Both the position numbers and the translations under genes were made by a program. A model generated the notes under the pieces. It saw only the letters and a list, made by a program, of their open reading frames with translations, ran no database searches and was not told the origin of the DNA. DNA of 64,000 bases, taken from contig NZ_CP083950.1 of the NCBI RefSeq assembly GCF_006439395.2, positions 434,001-498,000 on the forward strand, written 5' to 3'. This DNA comes from Mesorhizobium sp. B4-1-4 (GTDB lineage: Bacteria; Pseudomonadota; Alphaproteobacteria; Rhizobiales; Rhizobiaceae). This document shows positions 1 through 8,956 of this stretch, one piece after another (within the stretch, counting starts at the first letter, position 1; every line of letters starts with the position of its first letter).

Positions 1-273
1 GGAGCGGGCCCGTTCGATGACATCCTGAGCCTCGCGAATCTGTTCGAATCCGACGGAAACCGCTGCGTGATAGACACGGCCCAACGCCGTGAGGGCCACG
101 CTCCTGCCGCGCCGTTCCAACAGCCTCGCCTCCAGGGCATCTTCGGCCTTGCGTATCTGTTGGCTGACCGCGCCGACCGACACTCCAAGCTCGTTTGCCG
201 CGGCGGTCACGCTGCCGCACCTGCCGAAAGCCTCGAAGGCCTGTATCGCACGCAACGGGGGCGTCTTGTTCAC
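1..273 (-). CDS. LysR-family transcriptional regulator, N-terminal part (cut by window edge)
   Basis: The reverse strand encodes the amino-terminal 91 residues of a LysR-type regulator, and the rest lies left of the window. The helix-turn-helix is clear: LRAIQAFEAFGRCGSVTAAA followed by a VSQQIRKAE recognition helix and the ARLLERRGRSVALTALG wing. This arrangement resembles the GcvA branch of the family. The start is a GTG; no ATG lies close upstream in frame, so the start is moderately certain. The gene is divergent from the Rieske oxygenase operon that begins 123 bases away, so it is the natural candidate regulator of that operon. Its effector cannot be inferred because the ligand-binding domain is missing. 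Confidence 0.85.
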   Translation of the reverse strand, partial: MNKTPPLRAIQAFEAFGRCGSVTAAANELGVSVGAVSQQIRKAEDALEARLLERRGRSVALTALGRVYHAAVSVGFEQIREAQDVIERARS

Positions 274-301
274 CTGGGCAACGATCCTGGGGTCAGCTTG
301 A

Positions 302-316
302 TTTAGTTTTTCTAAA
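302..316. promoter_or_regulatory. candidate LysR operator (TTTAG-N5-CTAAA dyad)
   Basis: The divergent intergenic region contains TTTAG and CTAAA as perfect inverted 5-base arms around a T5 spacer, in an AT-rich patch unlike the surrounding DNA. LysR-type proteins bind short interrupted dyads of this kind between themselves and their target operon. Placement supports the reading; binding is inferred. Confidence 0.4.
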
Positions 317-396
317 ATAGAACGCAGATGCAAGCCCTATGTCGCCCCAAGCTCGCACGATATTCGTTTTCGTGTTCACAAGCTGGGGAGGACGCC

Positions 397-1437
397 ATGT
401 TTCTTCGAAACTGCTGGTACGTTGCCGCATGGGATCATGAGGTCGCCGACCGGCTGGTGCCAACCCAAATCCTCGGCGAGGACATTGTCCTCTACCGACG
501 GACCGATGGGCAGGTGGCGGCGCTCGAAGACGCATGTCCGCATCGCAAGCTGCCTTTGTCCATGGGCCGCATCAAGGGCGACACGGTCGAATGCGGCTAT
601 CACGGCCTGACCTTCGACAGCACGGGAACCTGCACGCGTGTGCCGGGCGCGGAAAAGATACCGCATGTCGCGTGCGTCCGCTCCTATCCGATCGCCGAAC
701 GCTACGGACTGCTCTGGATATGGATGGGCGAGGCGGCCAAGGCCGATCCCGCCTTGATTTTCGAGGTCGACCACTGGGGCGATCCGGCATGGGGCGTCAA
801 CCGCGGCGAGTCGATGTCGCTGGATTGCAATTATCTCTACATGACCGATAATTTGCTCGATCCCTCGCATGTGTCATGGGTCCACCAATCTTCCTTCGGC
901 GGCGTCCAGGCCATGGAGGATGCGCCGCTCGAAACGACGGTCGGCGCGGACGGTGTGACCGTGTGGCGCTGGGTGGTCGATGCCGAGCCGGCGCCCTTCT
1001 ATGCGCCCTTTCTCAAATTCAGCGGCAAATGCGACCGCAAGCAGCACTATGAGGTGCGTTACCCCTCAAACGCGATCATCAAGGCGATCTTCGTGCCGGC
1101 CCGCACTGGCGGCGAGGGCAAGCCGCTGCACGAGGATGTGTTCCTCATGGACAGCTACAACTTCATGACGCCGGTCGATGAGAACCAGACGAAATACTAC
1201 TGGTTCCAGATGCGCAATTTCGCGCCCGACGACCTGGAGGTTTCGCGCCAGTTCGCCACATCCGTGCGTGGCGCCTTCGACGAGGATCGCGTCGTGCTCA
1301 ATGCCGTGCACAAGGGCATGGCGAACAAGCACACACCCAATCTCGATCTGAAGATCGACGTCGGGCCGCTGCGCTTCCGTCGCAACCTCGCCAAGCTGAT
1401 CGCAAGCGAGAGCCAGGAATTGGCGGCCGCCGAATGA
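397..1437 (+). CDS. Rieske non-heme iron oxygenase, VanA-type (vanillate O-demethylase-like)
   Basis: Probable oxygenase component of a two-component Rieske mono-oxygenase of the vanillate demethylase family, 346 residues. The Rieske [2Fe-2S] ligands are visible as CPH (C47, H49) and CGYH (C66, H69). The mononuclear iron site is recognisable in DNLLDPSHVSWVH. The chosen ATG is preceded by a GGGGAGGA ribosome site; a longer reading frame exists upstream but starts in the promoter region. The gene overlaps its reductase by ATGA, so the two are translationally coupled. VanA-type enzymes remove O-methyl groups or hydroxylate aromatic acids, but the neighbours (aminotransferase, opine-type importer) suggest a nitrogen-containing substrate. 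The exact substrate is unknown. Confidence 0.85.
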   Translation: MFLRNCWYVAAWDHEVADRLVPTQILGEDIVLYRRTDGQVAALEDACPHRKLPLSMGRIKGDTVECGYHGLTFDSTGTCTRVPGAEKIPHVACVRSYPIAERYGLLWIWMGEAAKADPALIFEVDHWGDPAWGVNRGESMSLDCNYLYMTDNLLDPSHVSWVHQSSFGGVQAMEDAPLETTVGADGVTVWRWVVDAEPAPFYAPFLKFSGKCDRKQHYEVRYPSNAIIKAIFVPARTGGEGKPLHEDVFLMDSYNFMTPVDENQTKYYWFQMRNFAPDDLEVSRQFATSVRGAFDEDRVVLNAVHKGMANKHTPNLDLKIDVGPLRFRRNLAKLIASESQELAAAE

Positions 1438-2564
1438 ACGCATTCACCGCCCGCGACTCTATCGCAAGCAGCGGGTTTCGCGACCTGAAGGTGGTCGCGA
1501 AGGTGAAGGAGAGCGCCGTCATCACGTCGTTTCATTTCGAGCCGGTCAATCCACGCGACTGGCGCGCTTTCGAGCCAGGCCAGTTCCTGGTGTTTCGCAT
1601 TCCGGTGCCTGGGAATGCCGCCGGCGAAAGGCAATACGTGCTGCGCAACTACAGCGTCTCCTGTTCGCCGGCCAGCAAGGGCCGCTACCGGATCAGCGTC
1701 AAACGCGAGGTCGCACCCGCGCCAGGGCTTCCCAGCGGGATAAGCTCGTGCTTCCTGGATGATCAGGTCGACGTCGGCGATGTGCTCCAGGCGGAAGGGC
1801 CGCGCGGCGATTTCGTGCTCGACAGGACCAGCCCCCGTCCGGTCGTGCTGCTCAGCGGCGGCGTCGGGCTGACGCCGATGGTGTCGATGCTGCATGCGCT
1901 GGCCTCGATGCCGGACCGCCGTGCCGTCTTCATCCATGCTTGCGAGAATGGCGACGTGCATGCCTTGCGCGACGAGGTGGCCGGCCTGGTCGCCACCCGG
2001 CCCGGGCTGATCGCCCATTACTGCTACCGATCGCCGTCCGAACACGACAGGGCCGAGCGGCGCTTTCAAAGCGAGGGCATGATTTCGCGAGACGTGCTGC
2101 AGCGCCTGCTACCGATCGACGACTATGACTTCTACCTCTGCGGGCCACCACCGTTCATGCAGGCGATCTACGCCCTGCTGCGTGGGCTTGGCGTGCCAAA
2201 GCATCGCATCGCCTACGAATTTTTCGGCCCGGCGACGGTGCTCGAGCCGGATGCGGTGCGAGCTCCCCCGGTTCGCGTGCAACTGGCAAGGATCGAGGCG
2301 ACCGGCGAGACGACAACCGTGGAATTCCGAAAATCGGGCCTCAAGGCGGTCTGGGACGGCTCGGCGGCATCGCTGCTCGACTTCGCTGAGGATCAAGGCC
2401 TAACACCGGAATTCAGCTGCCGGGCCGGCATCTGCGGGACTTGCAAGTCGCGGCTGGTCTCGGGCGACGTCGCCTATTTCGAAGAACCGCTGGACGAACT
2501 CAAGGCTGGCGACGTGCTGCTGTGCTGCTCGAAGCCGCGCGGATCAGTCGTCCTGGATATTTGA
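1434..2564 (+). CDS. VanB-type ferredoxin reductase (FAD, NAD, C-terminal 2Fe-2S)
   Basis: Electron-transfer partner of the preceding oxygenase: a single chain that moves electrons from NAD(P)H through FAD to a plant-type [2Fe-2S] cluster. The order is an FAD-binding barrel (RNYSVS flavin motif), a nucleotide-binding domain (LLSGGVGLTPMVSM, then YLCGPPPFMQ), and a carboxy-terminal ferredoxin domain with CRAGICGTC at about residues 329-337 and a final ligand near LLCCSK. At 376 residues it is longer than classical VanB, and the FAD/NAD half (EFFGPATVLEPDA) recalls flavohaemoglobin reductase domains. It begins at the ATGA overlap with the oxygenase stop codon. Confidence 0.88.
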   Translation: MNAFTARDSIASSGFRDLKVVAKVKESAVITSFHFEPVNPRDWRAFEPGQFLVFRIPVPGNAAGERQYVLRNYSVSCSPASKGRYRISVKREVAPAPGLPSGISSCFLDDQVDVGDVLQAEGPRGDFVLDRTSPRPVVLLSGGVGLTPMVSMLHALASMPDRRAVFIHACENGDVHALRDEVAGLVATRPGLIAHYCYRSPSEHDRAERRFQSEGMISRDVLQRLLPIDDYDFYLCGPPPFMQAIYALLRGLGVPKHRIAYEFFGPATVLEPDAVRAPPVRVQLARIEATGETTTVEFRKSGLKAVWDGSAASLLDFAEDQGLTPEFSCRAGICGTCKSRLVSGDVAYFEEPLDELKAGDVLLCCSKPRGSVVLDI

Positions 2565-2574
2565 CAAGATCGTC

Positions 2575-3732
2575 GTGCCGCGCGTGGTCAGGGGAAACGG
2601 AAGTCGGGATTTGGAACAGTCGGTCAAACCAGCGTCGAGCCTGCCTCTCAATCCGCATGTCGCGGCATTGCCGCCCTACAATGCCGGCATGAACATCGCG
2701 ATGGCGCGGGCGTTGAGTGGCCGCCACGACATCGCCCGGCTTGCCAGCAACGAAAACCCTGACGGTTGTTCTCCCGCCGTCATGGCCGCATTGGCCTCCT
2801 CATCCTTCGAGCCATGGCGTTATGCCGACCCAGCTTGCACCGCGCTGCGGGCGGCACTTGGCGATAGACTGACGGTCGACCCCAACCTGATTGTCGTCGG
2901 CAATGGCTCCGAGGAGATGATCGCCGCCATCTCGCGTGCCGTCCTGGTGCCGGGCGCCTCGGTGGTGACGACGGTGCCGAGCTTCGGCTTGCATGAGATA
3001 GAGCCGCTGGCGGCCGGTGCTGATGTCGTCAAGATCGCCATGACGCCGGAGATGAGCTTCGACCTTGCCGCGCTCGAAACGGCGATCGCCGCCGGGCCGC
3101 GAGTGGTCTTCATATCCTCGCCCTGGAACCCGGTCGGCCCCGGTCTCGACCGCTCCAGCTTGCGACGGCTGATCGGCGCCGTTCGGCCCGGCACGCTTCT
3201 CGTCCTCGACGAGGCGTATTTCGAGTTTGCCGATCCCGGCGCGCCGGACGGCATCGAGGTTCTGCGCGACAGTTCTATCGACCATGTCGTGCTGCGGACG
3301 TTTTCGAAGGCTTATGGCCTGGCGGGACTGCGCGTGGGATATGCCGTCTGTTCCAGCCTTGAACTGGCGAGAGTGATTGCCGCCGCGAAGACGCCGTTCA
3401 ACGTCAACGCCGCGGCGCAGACCGCCGCTGTCGCTGCCCTTGCCGATGAAGGTTGGATGAAGGCGTCGGTGGGGCGCATCAGAGCCGAGCGTGCCCGCAC
3501 AGCCGCCGCGCTTGCCGGCCTTGGCTTCCAGGTTGCGCGGTCGCAAACGAACTTCCTGTTCTTCGACGGCAAGGTCGACAGTTCGAGCCTTGCCGCTGGT
3601 CTCCTCAAGCAGGCGATTATCGTCAAGGCGTGGCGTGAGGCCGGCTATAAGCGCTTTTTGCGCGTCACCATCGGCTCCCCGGCGGACAATGACCGGCTGA
3701 TCACGGCACTTCAGGGATTGGTGGCACAATGA
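2575..3732 (+). CDS. PLP-dependent aminotransferase, HisC-like (class I/II fold)
   Basis: A fold-type I aminotransferase most like histidinol-phosphate aminotransferases. The PLP lysine is K245 in RTFSKAYGLAGLRVGY; the SNENP substrate motif lies near the amino end and the LVLDEAYFEF block before the lysine. The frame opens with GTG at 2575, but a TTG at 2611 (LEQSVKPAS) preceded by a GGAAG site is an alternative start. Placement among oxygenase, FAD oxidase and importer genes, away from any his gene, suggests a catabolic transamination or dealkylation step and not histidine synthesis. The next gene overlaps it by ATGA. Confidence 0.8.
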   Translation: MPRVVRGNGSRDLEQSVKPASSLPLNPHVAALPPYNAGMNIAMARALSGRHDIARLASNENPDGCSPAVMAALASSSFEPWRYADPACTALRAALGDRLTVDPNLIVVGNGSEEMIAAISRAVLVPGASVVTTVPSFGLHEIEPLAAGADVVKIAMTPEMSFDLAALETAIAAGPRVVFISSPWNPVGPGLDRSSLRRLIGAVRPGTLLVLDEAYFEFADPGAPDGIEVLRDSSIDHVVLRTFSKAYGLAGLRVGYAVCSSLELARVIAAAKTPFNVNAAAQTAAVAALADEGWMKASVGRIRAERARTAAALAGLGFQVARSQTNFLFFDGKVDSSSLAAGLLKQAIIVKAWREAGYKRFLRVTIGSPADNDRLITALQGLVAQ

Positions 3733-5255
3733 CCGGCCTCGCTTCTCCAGGGCAAGCGGGCTGGATCGGCCAGGCGGTGCCATTGCCTGTTGTCGACAGC
3801 ATCCGCGGTGTCGTCGGCGCCTCGAACGTGCGGACCGGCGACGATGCCAGGGCGATCGACCTTGGGTCGAACGGTATGGATTGCGGCGCCGGCATTGTCG
3901 TCACGCCTTCGTCGACGGAGGAGGTCGCGGCGGTGGTGCGCATCTGCCGCCGCAACGAGGTTCCCATCGTGCCGCAAGGCGGGCGGACCGGCCTGGTCGG
4001 CGGCAGCATTTCGCGGCCGGGCGAGATCGTCCTGTCGACGGCGCGCTTGAGCCACATCGATCGGCTCGATCCGATCGAGCGCGTGGCGGTGGTCGGCGCC
4101 GGCGTCACTCTGGAAGCCCTGCAGCAGGCCGCGCTCGAACACCGGCTGGAACCGGGCATAGACCTTGCAGCGCGCGGCTCGGCGACGATCGGCGGCATGG
4201 TGTCCACCAATGCCGGTGGGGTGATGGCCTTTCGCAACGGCGTCATGCGCCATCGCGTGCTTGGCCTCGAGGCCGTGCTGGCCGACGGATCGATCTATTC
4301 CGATCTGACCCGGGTGGTGAAGAATTCCGCCGGCTACGACCTGAAGCATCTCTTCATCGGTGCCGAGGGCACGCTCGGCATCGTCACCCGCGTGGTCGTC
4401 AAGCTCGACCCTTCGCCGCGAGCCACCGCCACCGCGCTTTTCGGCCTGCCGTCGATCGAGGCGGCTTTGCAGATCATCCGCATGGCGCTGGAATCGGATG
4501 TCGGGCATCTGCGCGCGGCGGAGGCGATGTGGAGCTCGTATTTCAGGCTGGCAGCCGCCGCGCATGGATGGTCCGAAGCCGGCGTGGCGCCCGGGCAGCC
4601 TTTGTTCCTGCTGCTGTCGCTTGGCGGCGCGCGCGAGGACGCGCTGCGCGAGGATTTCGAGCGGATTTATTCGGAAGCGATGGAGCGTCATCCCGAAGCG
4701 ACCGGCATCATTGCCGGCTCACGGCGGCAGGAGGACGATTTGTGGCGGCTGCGCGAGGACACCGGGGTGCTTTACCGCGCTCATCCCGATGCGCCTTCCT
4801 TCGACGTATCCGTGCCATTGTCGGAGATTTCAACCTATCTCGAAAGGATCGTACCCGGCCTTGCCGCGATCGAATCGGGTCTCGCGCCCTATGTCTTCGG
4901 ACATCTGGCCGATGGGAACCTCCATATCGTGCTCAACCGCCAGGGTCCGCTGACTCCTCACATCGCCAAGGCGGTCGAGGACGTCCTGTATCAACAACTC
5001 CGGGAGATTGGCGGTTCCTTTTCCGCCGAGCATGGCGTTGGGTCGAAGCGCATCCATTCCCTGCTGGCGACAGCCGACCCGACGAAACTCGCCGCGATGG
5101 AGCGGGTGAAAAGAGCGCTGGACGATCAGTCGATCATGAACCCCGACAAGGTGCTTGCCTGCGATGCCTGGTTCGTCCGGTCCTCCAGGCCGCTCCCTTC
5201 CGGCAGCGAGCGCCGACTGCCCCTTAAGAACGCGAGCGATCTCAACGATGATTAG
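3729..5255 (+). CDS. FAD-linked oxidase, GlcD/D-lactate dehydrogenase-like
   Basis: A 508-residue flavoprotein of the FAD-binding type 4 / FAD-oxidase C family, which includes glycolate oxidase subunit GlcD and D-lactate or D-2-hydroxyglutarate dehydrogenases. Seen directly are the FAD pyrophosphate loop PQGGRTGLVGGS, the STNAGGVMAFRNG block, IGAEGTLGIVTRV, and the carboxy-terminal FGHLADGNLH and SAEHGVGSKR motifs typical of this family. It overlaps the aminotransferase by four bases. A likely role is oxidation of a 2-hydroxy acid produced by the pathway; the substrate is inferred only from family. Confidence 0.85.
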   Translation: MTGLASPGQAGWIGQAVPLPVVDSIRGVVGASNVRTGDDARAIDLGSNGMDCGAGIVVTPSSTEEVAAVVRICRRNEVPIVPQGGRTGLVGGSISRPGEIVLSTARLSHIDRLDPIERVAVVGAGVTLEALQQAALEHRLEPGIDLAARGSATIGGMVSTNAGGVMAFRNGVMRHRVLGLEAVLADGSIYSDLTRVVKNSAGYDLKHLFIGAEGTLGIVTRVVVKLDPSPRATATALFGLPSIEAALQIIRMALESDVGHLRAAEAMWSSYFRLAAAAHGWSEAGVAPGQPLFLLLSLGGAREDALREDFERIYSEAMERHPEATGIIAGSRRQEDDLWRLREDTGVLYRAHPDAPSFDVSVPLSEISTYLERIVPGLAAIESGLAPYVFGHLADGNLHIVLNRQGPLTPHIAKAVEDVLYQQLREIGGSFSAEHGVGSKRIHSLLATADPTKLAAMERVKRALDDQSIMNPDKVLACDAWFVRSSRPLPSGSERRLPLKNASDLNDD

Positions 5256-7290
5256 CCCCACGGCGGAACGACAGGGAATGAACGGATTGACCGCGGCTGC
5301 CAGTCGCCCGGCGGGACCAATGGTACGCCATGAAGAGCCGGCGCCCTATGCCCCGGATTTCGCCGGCTTGCGCCAGGGCTTCCGCGAGGCGGCCAAGCGG
5401 GCGGGCGCGGAACTGTCTGAATATATCCATCCGCTGAACGGACCGGATGGCGAGGCCCTGGCGACCGATGTGGCGCTGCTTGGCCGTCGCGATGCGCCGA
5501 AACTGATCGTGCTCATCTCCGGAACGCATGGCGTCGAGGGGCCGTTCGGCTCGACCTGCCAGACCGCGTGGCTGGGCCAGAAGAACCTGCGGCGTCTGCC
5601 CGACGACATAGCGATCCTTGCCGTCCACCTCATCAATCCCTGGGGCACGGCATGGTCGCGGCGCGTCAATGAAGACAATGTCGATCTCAACCGCAACTTG
5701 ATCGACTGGTCGGCGGGCGCTCCCGTCAACAACGGCTATGCCGGCTTGCACGATGCGCTTGCCTATCATGAATGGGAAGGGTCGGATCGCATAGCGGCCG
5801 ACGAGAAGCTCGCCGCGGCGCGCAAGGAACTCGGGCATGCCGGACTGGCGGCGATCGTCGAGGCCGGCCAGTATGAATTCGCAGACGGACTGTATTACGG
5901 CGGCGGCGGTCCCGTCTGGTCGAACCGAACCTTGAACGAAATCCTGAAGACCTTTGCCGGCGGCGCGCGTCAGGTCATCGTCTTCGACCTGCATACCGGC
6001 GCCGGGCCCTATGGTTATCCGGCTCTGCTTTCGGTGGCGAGTTCCGAGCATCCCGGCCTTGCCTGGGGCAAATCCATCTTCGGGCCTGCGCTTGCGACAG
6101 TCCTTACCGGTCCGGGCGCCAAAACGGGAACCGGCATCGCCGCAACTGCGACCGGCTATGTCTCCGATGCCGTCCGCAAGGCGATGCCGAAGGCGCGTGT
6201 GCTGCCGCTTGTCGTCGAATGCGGCACGCTGGACGGTCCGACCGTGATGGAAGCGGTGCAAGCCGACAACTGGCTGCATCTGTTCGGCAAGCTCGATTCG
6301 CCGCTGGGCAAGCGGATCCGGGACACGCTGCGCTCGGCCTTCATTCCGGCCGACGCGGATTGGCAGCGGACCTGCCTGTCGAGCAGCCTGCGATACTTCG
6401 ACCGTGCGCTGGCGGACCTGGAGGCTGTCGAGATAGGCCAGGAGGAGGCCATCGGGAGCCAACAAATGTCGCGAACCATTCGCGCTTCGGTGGCCGACCA
6501 GGCTCCCATGCATGAACCAAAGACCACGACGCCAGCCGTGCAGATCGACGAACTTCACAAGAGGTTCGGCTCCCTTCTGGTGTTGAAGGGGGTCAATCTC
6601 ACGGCCCATGCCGGGGAGGTGATTTCCATGATCGGCTCGTCCGGATCCGGCAAGAGCACGTTCCTGCGTTGCATCAACCTCCTGGAGCAACCGGATGGCG
6701 GCAAGGTCGCCATCGACGGCGAGGTCATCAAGATGAAGCCGTTGTCCAACGGCCGTATCGGGCCGGCCGACATGGCGCAGGTCGAACGCATCCGCGCCCG
6801 CGTCGGGATGGTCTTCCAGAACTTCAATCTCTGGCCGCACATGACGGTGGTCGAGAACATCATCGAGGCGCCCAGGCATGTGCTGAAGGAGCCCCGCGAG
6901 AAGGCCATCGAACACGCCCACGCCCTGTTGAAGAAGGTTGGTCTTGCCGACAAGCACGCCCACTATCCGGGCCAGCTTTCCGGCGGCCAGCAGCAGCGGG
7001 CGGCGATCGCCCGAACGCTTGCGATGCGGCCCAAGGTCATTCTTTTCGACGAACCGACATCGGCGCTCGATCCCGAATTGGTCGGCGAGGTGCTGCGGGT
7101 GATCCGTCAACTGGCGGAGGAAGGCAACACCATGATCCTCGTGACGCATGAGATGCAGTTCGCGCGCGAGGTCTCCCACAAGGTCCTGTTTCTCCACCAG
7201 GGAAAGGTGGAGGAAGAGGGTGCACCCGCGGAGCTGTTCGGCAGCCCGCGCTCGGAGCGTCTGCGTCAGTTCCTGGCGCGCACGCTGTGA
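5248..7290 (+). CDS. DUF2817 (M14-like) metallopeptidase domain fused in frame to amino-acid ABC ATPase
   Basis: One uninterrupted frame of 680 residues joins two proteins that are normally separate. Residues about 25-400 form a DUF2817 domain related to M14 zinc carboxypeptidases or deacylases: SGTHGVEG carries the HxxE metal pair (H94, E97) and [11 protein letters not shown] the third ligand (H249). From about residue 425 a polar-amino-acid ABC ATPase follows, with Walker [10 protein letters not shown] (463-471), signature [12 protein letters not shown] and Walker [13 protein letters not shown]. No stop codon separates them, yet an internal ATG at 6466 has its own GGGAG site, so the ATPase may also be made alone. 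The start overlaps the upstream stop codon; later ATGs (5278, 5320) are possible. Confidence 0.75.
   Translation: MISPTAERQGMNGLTAAASRPAGPMVRHEEPAPYAPDFAGLRQGFREAAKRAGAELSEYIHPLNGPDGEALATDVALLGRRDAPKLIVLISGTHGVEGPFGSTCQTAWLGQKNLRRLPDDIAILAVHLINPWGTAWSRRVNEDNVDLNRNLIDWSAGAPVNNGYAGLHDALAYHEWEGSDRIAADEKLAAARKELGHAGLAAIVEAGQYEFADGLYYGGGGPVWSNRTLNEILKTFAGGARQVIVFDLHTGAGPYGYPALLSVASSEHPGLAWGKSIFGPALATVLTGPGAKTGTGIAATATGYVSDAVRKAMPKARVLPLVVECGTLDGPTVMEAVQADNWLHLFGKLDSPLGKRIRDTLRSAFIPADADWQRTCLSSSLRYFDRALADLEAVEIGQEEAIGSQQMSRTIRASVADQAPMHEPKTTTPAVQIDELHKRFGSLLVLKGVNLTAHAGEVISMIGSSGSGKSTFLRCINLLEQPDGGKVAIDGEVIKMKPLSNGRIGPADMAQVERIRARVGMVFQNFNLWPHMTVVENIIEAPRHVLKEPREKAIEHAHALLKKVGLADKHAHYPGQLSGGQQQRAAIARTLAMRPKVILFDEPTSALDPELVGEVLRVIRQLAEEGNTMILVTHEMQFAREVSHKVLFLHQGKVEEEGAPAELFGSPRSERLRQFLARTL
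6466..7290 (+). CDS. Amino-acid ABC transporter ATP-binding protein (possible internal start within the fusion)
   Basis: Alternative reading of the carboxy-terminal part of the 5248-7290 frame as a free-standing ATPase of 274 residues, the normal length for HisP/GlnQ/OccP-type proteins. The ATG at 6466 follows GGGAG by eight bases, and another ATG at 6508 (MHEPKTT) gives a shorter form. The linker between the peptidase-like domain and [11 protein letters not shown] is short and not conserved-looking. Its partners are the binding protein and two permeases that follow, so it would power uptake across the inner membrane. This entry is nested in the fusion and is not an additional locus. Confidence 0.55.
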   Translation: MSRTIRASVADQAPMHEPKTTTPAVQIDELHKRFGSLLVLKGVNLTAHAGEVISMIGSSGSGKSTFLRCINLLEQPDGGKVAIDGEVIKMKPLSNGRIGPADMAQVERIRARVGMVFQNFNLWPHMTVVENIIEAPRHVLKEPREKAIEHAHALLKKVGLADKHAHYPGQLSGGQQQRAAIARTLAMRPKVILFDEPTSALDPELVGEVLRVIRQLAEEGNTMILVTHEMQFAREVSHKVLFLHQGKVEEEGAPAELFGSPRSERLRQFLARTL

Positions 7291-7364
7291 GGAAAAACCG
7301 CACCCTCGAAGCGTTCGGTTCGCACCGGACAACGGCAATGAGATCAACAACAAGGGGAACTGAC

Positions 7365-8162
7365 ATGAAACTGAAAGTCTTGACGCTGCTCGCCTTTCTC
7401 GCGGGAGGCATGGGCAGCGCATTGGCCGCCGAAGGCGAATTGTCCATCGGAACCGAAGGCGCCTACCCGCCATGGAGCATGTCCGACGCCAATGGCAATG
7501 TCACCGGTTTCGACGCCGATGTCGGCGCCTTGCTCTGCACCAAGCTACAAGTGAAGTGCCACTTCGTCGTGCAGGCCTTCGACGGGTTGATCCCGGCGCT
7601 GAAGGCCAAGCGCTTCGACGTCATCATCTCGGGCATGTCGATCACCGCCGATCGCAAGAAGGAGATCAATTTCAGCGTCGGATACGCCGAACTGGCCAAT
7701 ATGTTCGTCGCGGCCAAGGACTCCGATCTGGCTGCCATCACCGACGTCGACACGCTGCTGAAATCGCTCGACGGCAAGAAGGTTGGCGTGCAGGCCGGCA
7801 CGACGCACGCGCATTTCCTCGAGAAGCGTGCGCCGAACGCCGACCTGAAAACCTACGATACGCTCGACCAGATGCAGATCGACCTTGCGAGCGGCCGTAT
7901 CGACACCGCTTTCGCCGATCAATCCGCCTTGCAGGACTTTCTGGACAAGCCGGATGGCAAGAACTTCCAACTGGTCGGTGTCGAGATCAAGAGCACGTTC
8001 GATCCGACGCTTGGCGAGGGCATCGGCGTCGGCATCGCGCAGGACAACACCGAACTCAAGGCCAAGATCGACAAGGGGCTTTGCGAGCTGATCGCCGATG
8101 GTTCGGTCGGCAAGGCCAGCCAGAAATGGTTCAAGACGGACATTTCCCGGCCCTGCCAATAA
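7365..8162 (+). CDS. Amino-acid/opine-type ABC transporter periplasmic binding protein
   Basis: Periplasmic solute-binding protein of family 3 (HisJ/ArgT/OccT group), 265 residues. It begins with a typical signal peptide (MKLKVLTLLAFLAGG, cleavage after ALAA) and then IGTEGAYPPWSMSDANG, the classical family 3 opening. The blocks FDVIISGMSITADRKKEINFS and GVQAGTTHAHFLE follow. The ATG at 7365 is preceded by AAGGGGAAC; the frame extends upstream, but that part overlaps the ATPase stop and lacks a signal sequence. Two internal cysteine pairs suggest disulfides. The resemblance to lysine/arginine/octopine binders suggests a cationic or amino-acid-conjugate ligand. Confidence 0.88.
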   Translation: MKLKVLTLLAFLAGGMGSALAAEGELSIGTEGAYPPWSMSDANGNVTGFDADVGALLCTKLQVKCHFVVQAFDGLIPALKAKRFDVIISGMSITADRKKEINFSVGYAELANMFVAAKDSDLAAITDVDTLLKSLDGKKVGVQAGTTHAHFLEKRAPNADLKTYDTLDQMQIDLASGRIDTAFADQSALQDFLDKPDGKNFQLVGVEIKSTFDPTLGEGIGVGIAQDNTELKAKIDKGLCELIADGSVGKASQKWFKTDISRPCQ

Positions 8163-8247
8163 CGCCGTGGACTTCTATCGCATGTGCCCGGGCAACCGGG
8201 CGCATGCATCCGGGCTTCGTATCATTCGCGCAGACTAGAGCACTCAC

Positions 8248-8955
8248 ATGGAATTCGGTCTCTGGCAGGTTTGGGAAGCGGGTTGGGTGCCCGCGATCTT
8301 GCGCGGCGCTTCGATAACGATCCTCGTCGGTCTCGTCAGCATGGCGGCCGGGCTGGTGATCGGCATTGTCTGCGGCCTGATCAAGTGGGCCCGGATATTT
8401 CCGCTTTCGCTGCTGGTCGATGTCTATACGTCGCTGGTGCGTGGCGTGCCCGAACTGCTGATCATCTACCTGCTGTTTTTCAGTTCGGTTGAATTCGTGA
8501 CCAGGGTCGTGACCGCTTTCGGCTATGCCGGCGTCGCCGAGAGCGGCTATGCGTTCGTTATCGCGGTCATCGCCATCGGCGCCATTTCAGGCGCCTATTC
8601 GACCGAGGTCGTGCGCGGGGCGCTCGGCGCCATCCCCAATGGGCATATCGAGGCCGCTCGCGCGCTCGGACTGCCCGGCGGCCGGATCTTCCGCCGCATC
8701 ATCGCGCCGCAGATGCTGCGCATCGCCGTTCCCGGCATCAACAATGTCTGGCAGACCACCATCAAGGACACGGCGCTGGTCTCGGTGGTCGGCCTTCAGG
8801 AATTGATGCGCATTTCATTCATCGGCGCCAATTCCACCCGCCATCCGTTCATCTTCTATCTGATCGCGGCAGTGGTTTATCTCCTCATCACGCTTGCAAG
8901 TCAGGCAGGGTTCGACGGGATCGAACGCCTGCTCAGGCTGCGGACGAGAAAGTAG
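8248..8955 (+). CDS. Amino-acid ABC transporter permease (HisQ/HisM family)
   Basis: Inner-membrane permease of 235 residues with about five hydrophobic segments. The cytoplasmic EAA loop that docks on the ATPase is visible as EAARALGLPGGRIFRRIIAPQ. The amino-terminal block ASITILVGLVSMAAGLVIG and SLVRGVPELLIIYLLFF are typical of the polar amino acid 3-TM permease family. It follows the binding protein by 85 bases with no sign of a terminator and lies two bases before the second permease, so the pair forms the heterodimeric channel. Confidence 0.9.
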   Translation: MEFGLWQVWEAGWVPAILRGASITILVGLVSMAAGLVIGIVCGLIKWARIFPLSLLVDVYTSLVRGVPELLIIYLLFFSSVEFVTRVVTAFGYAGVAESGYAFVIAVIAIGAISGAYSTEVVRGALGAIPNGHIEAARALGLPGGRIFRRIIAPQMLRIAVPGINNVWQTTIKDTALVSVVGLQELMRISFIGANSTRHPFIFYLIAAVVYLLITLASQAGFDGIERLLRLRTRK

Positions 8956-8956
8956 T

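Noticed and set aside
5155..5247. Earlier start for the DUF2817-ATPase frame inside the FAD oxidase gene
   Set aside because: This part overlaps a well-conserved upstream gene and has no ribosome site.
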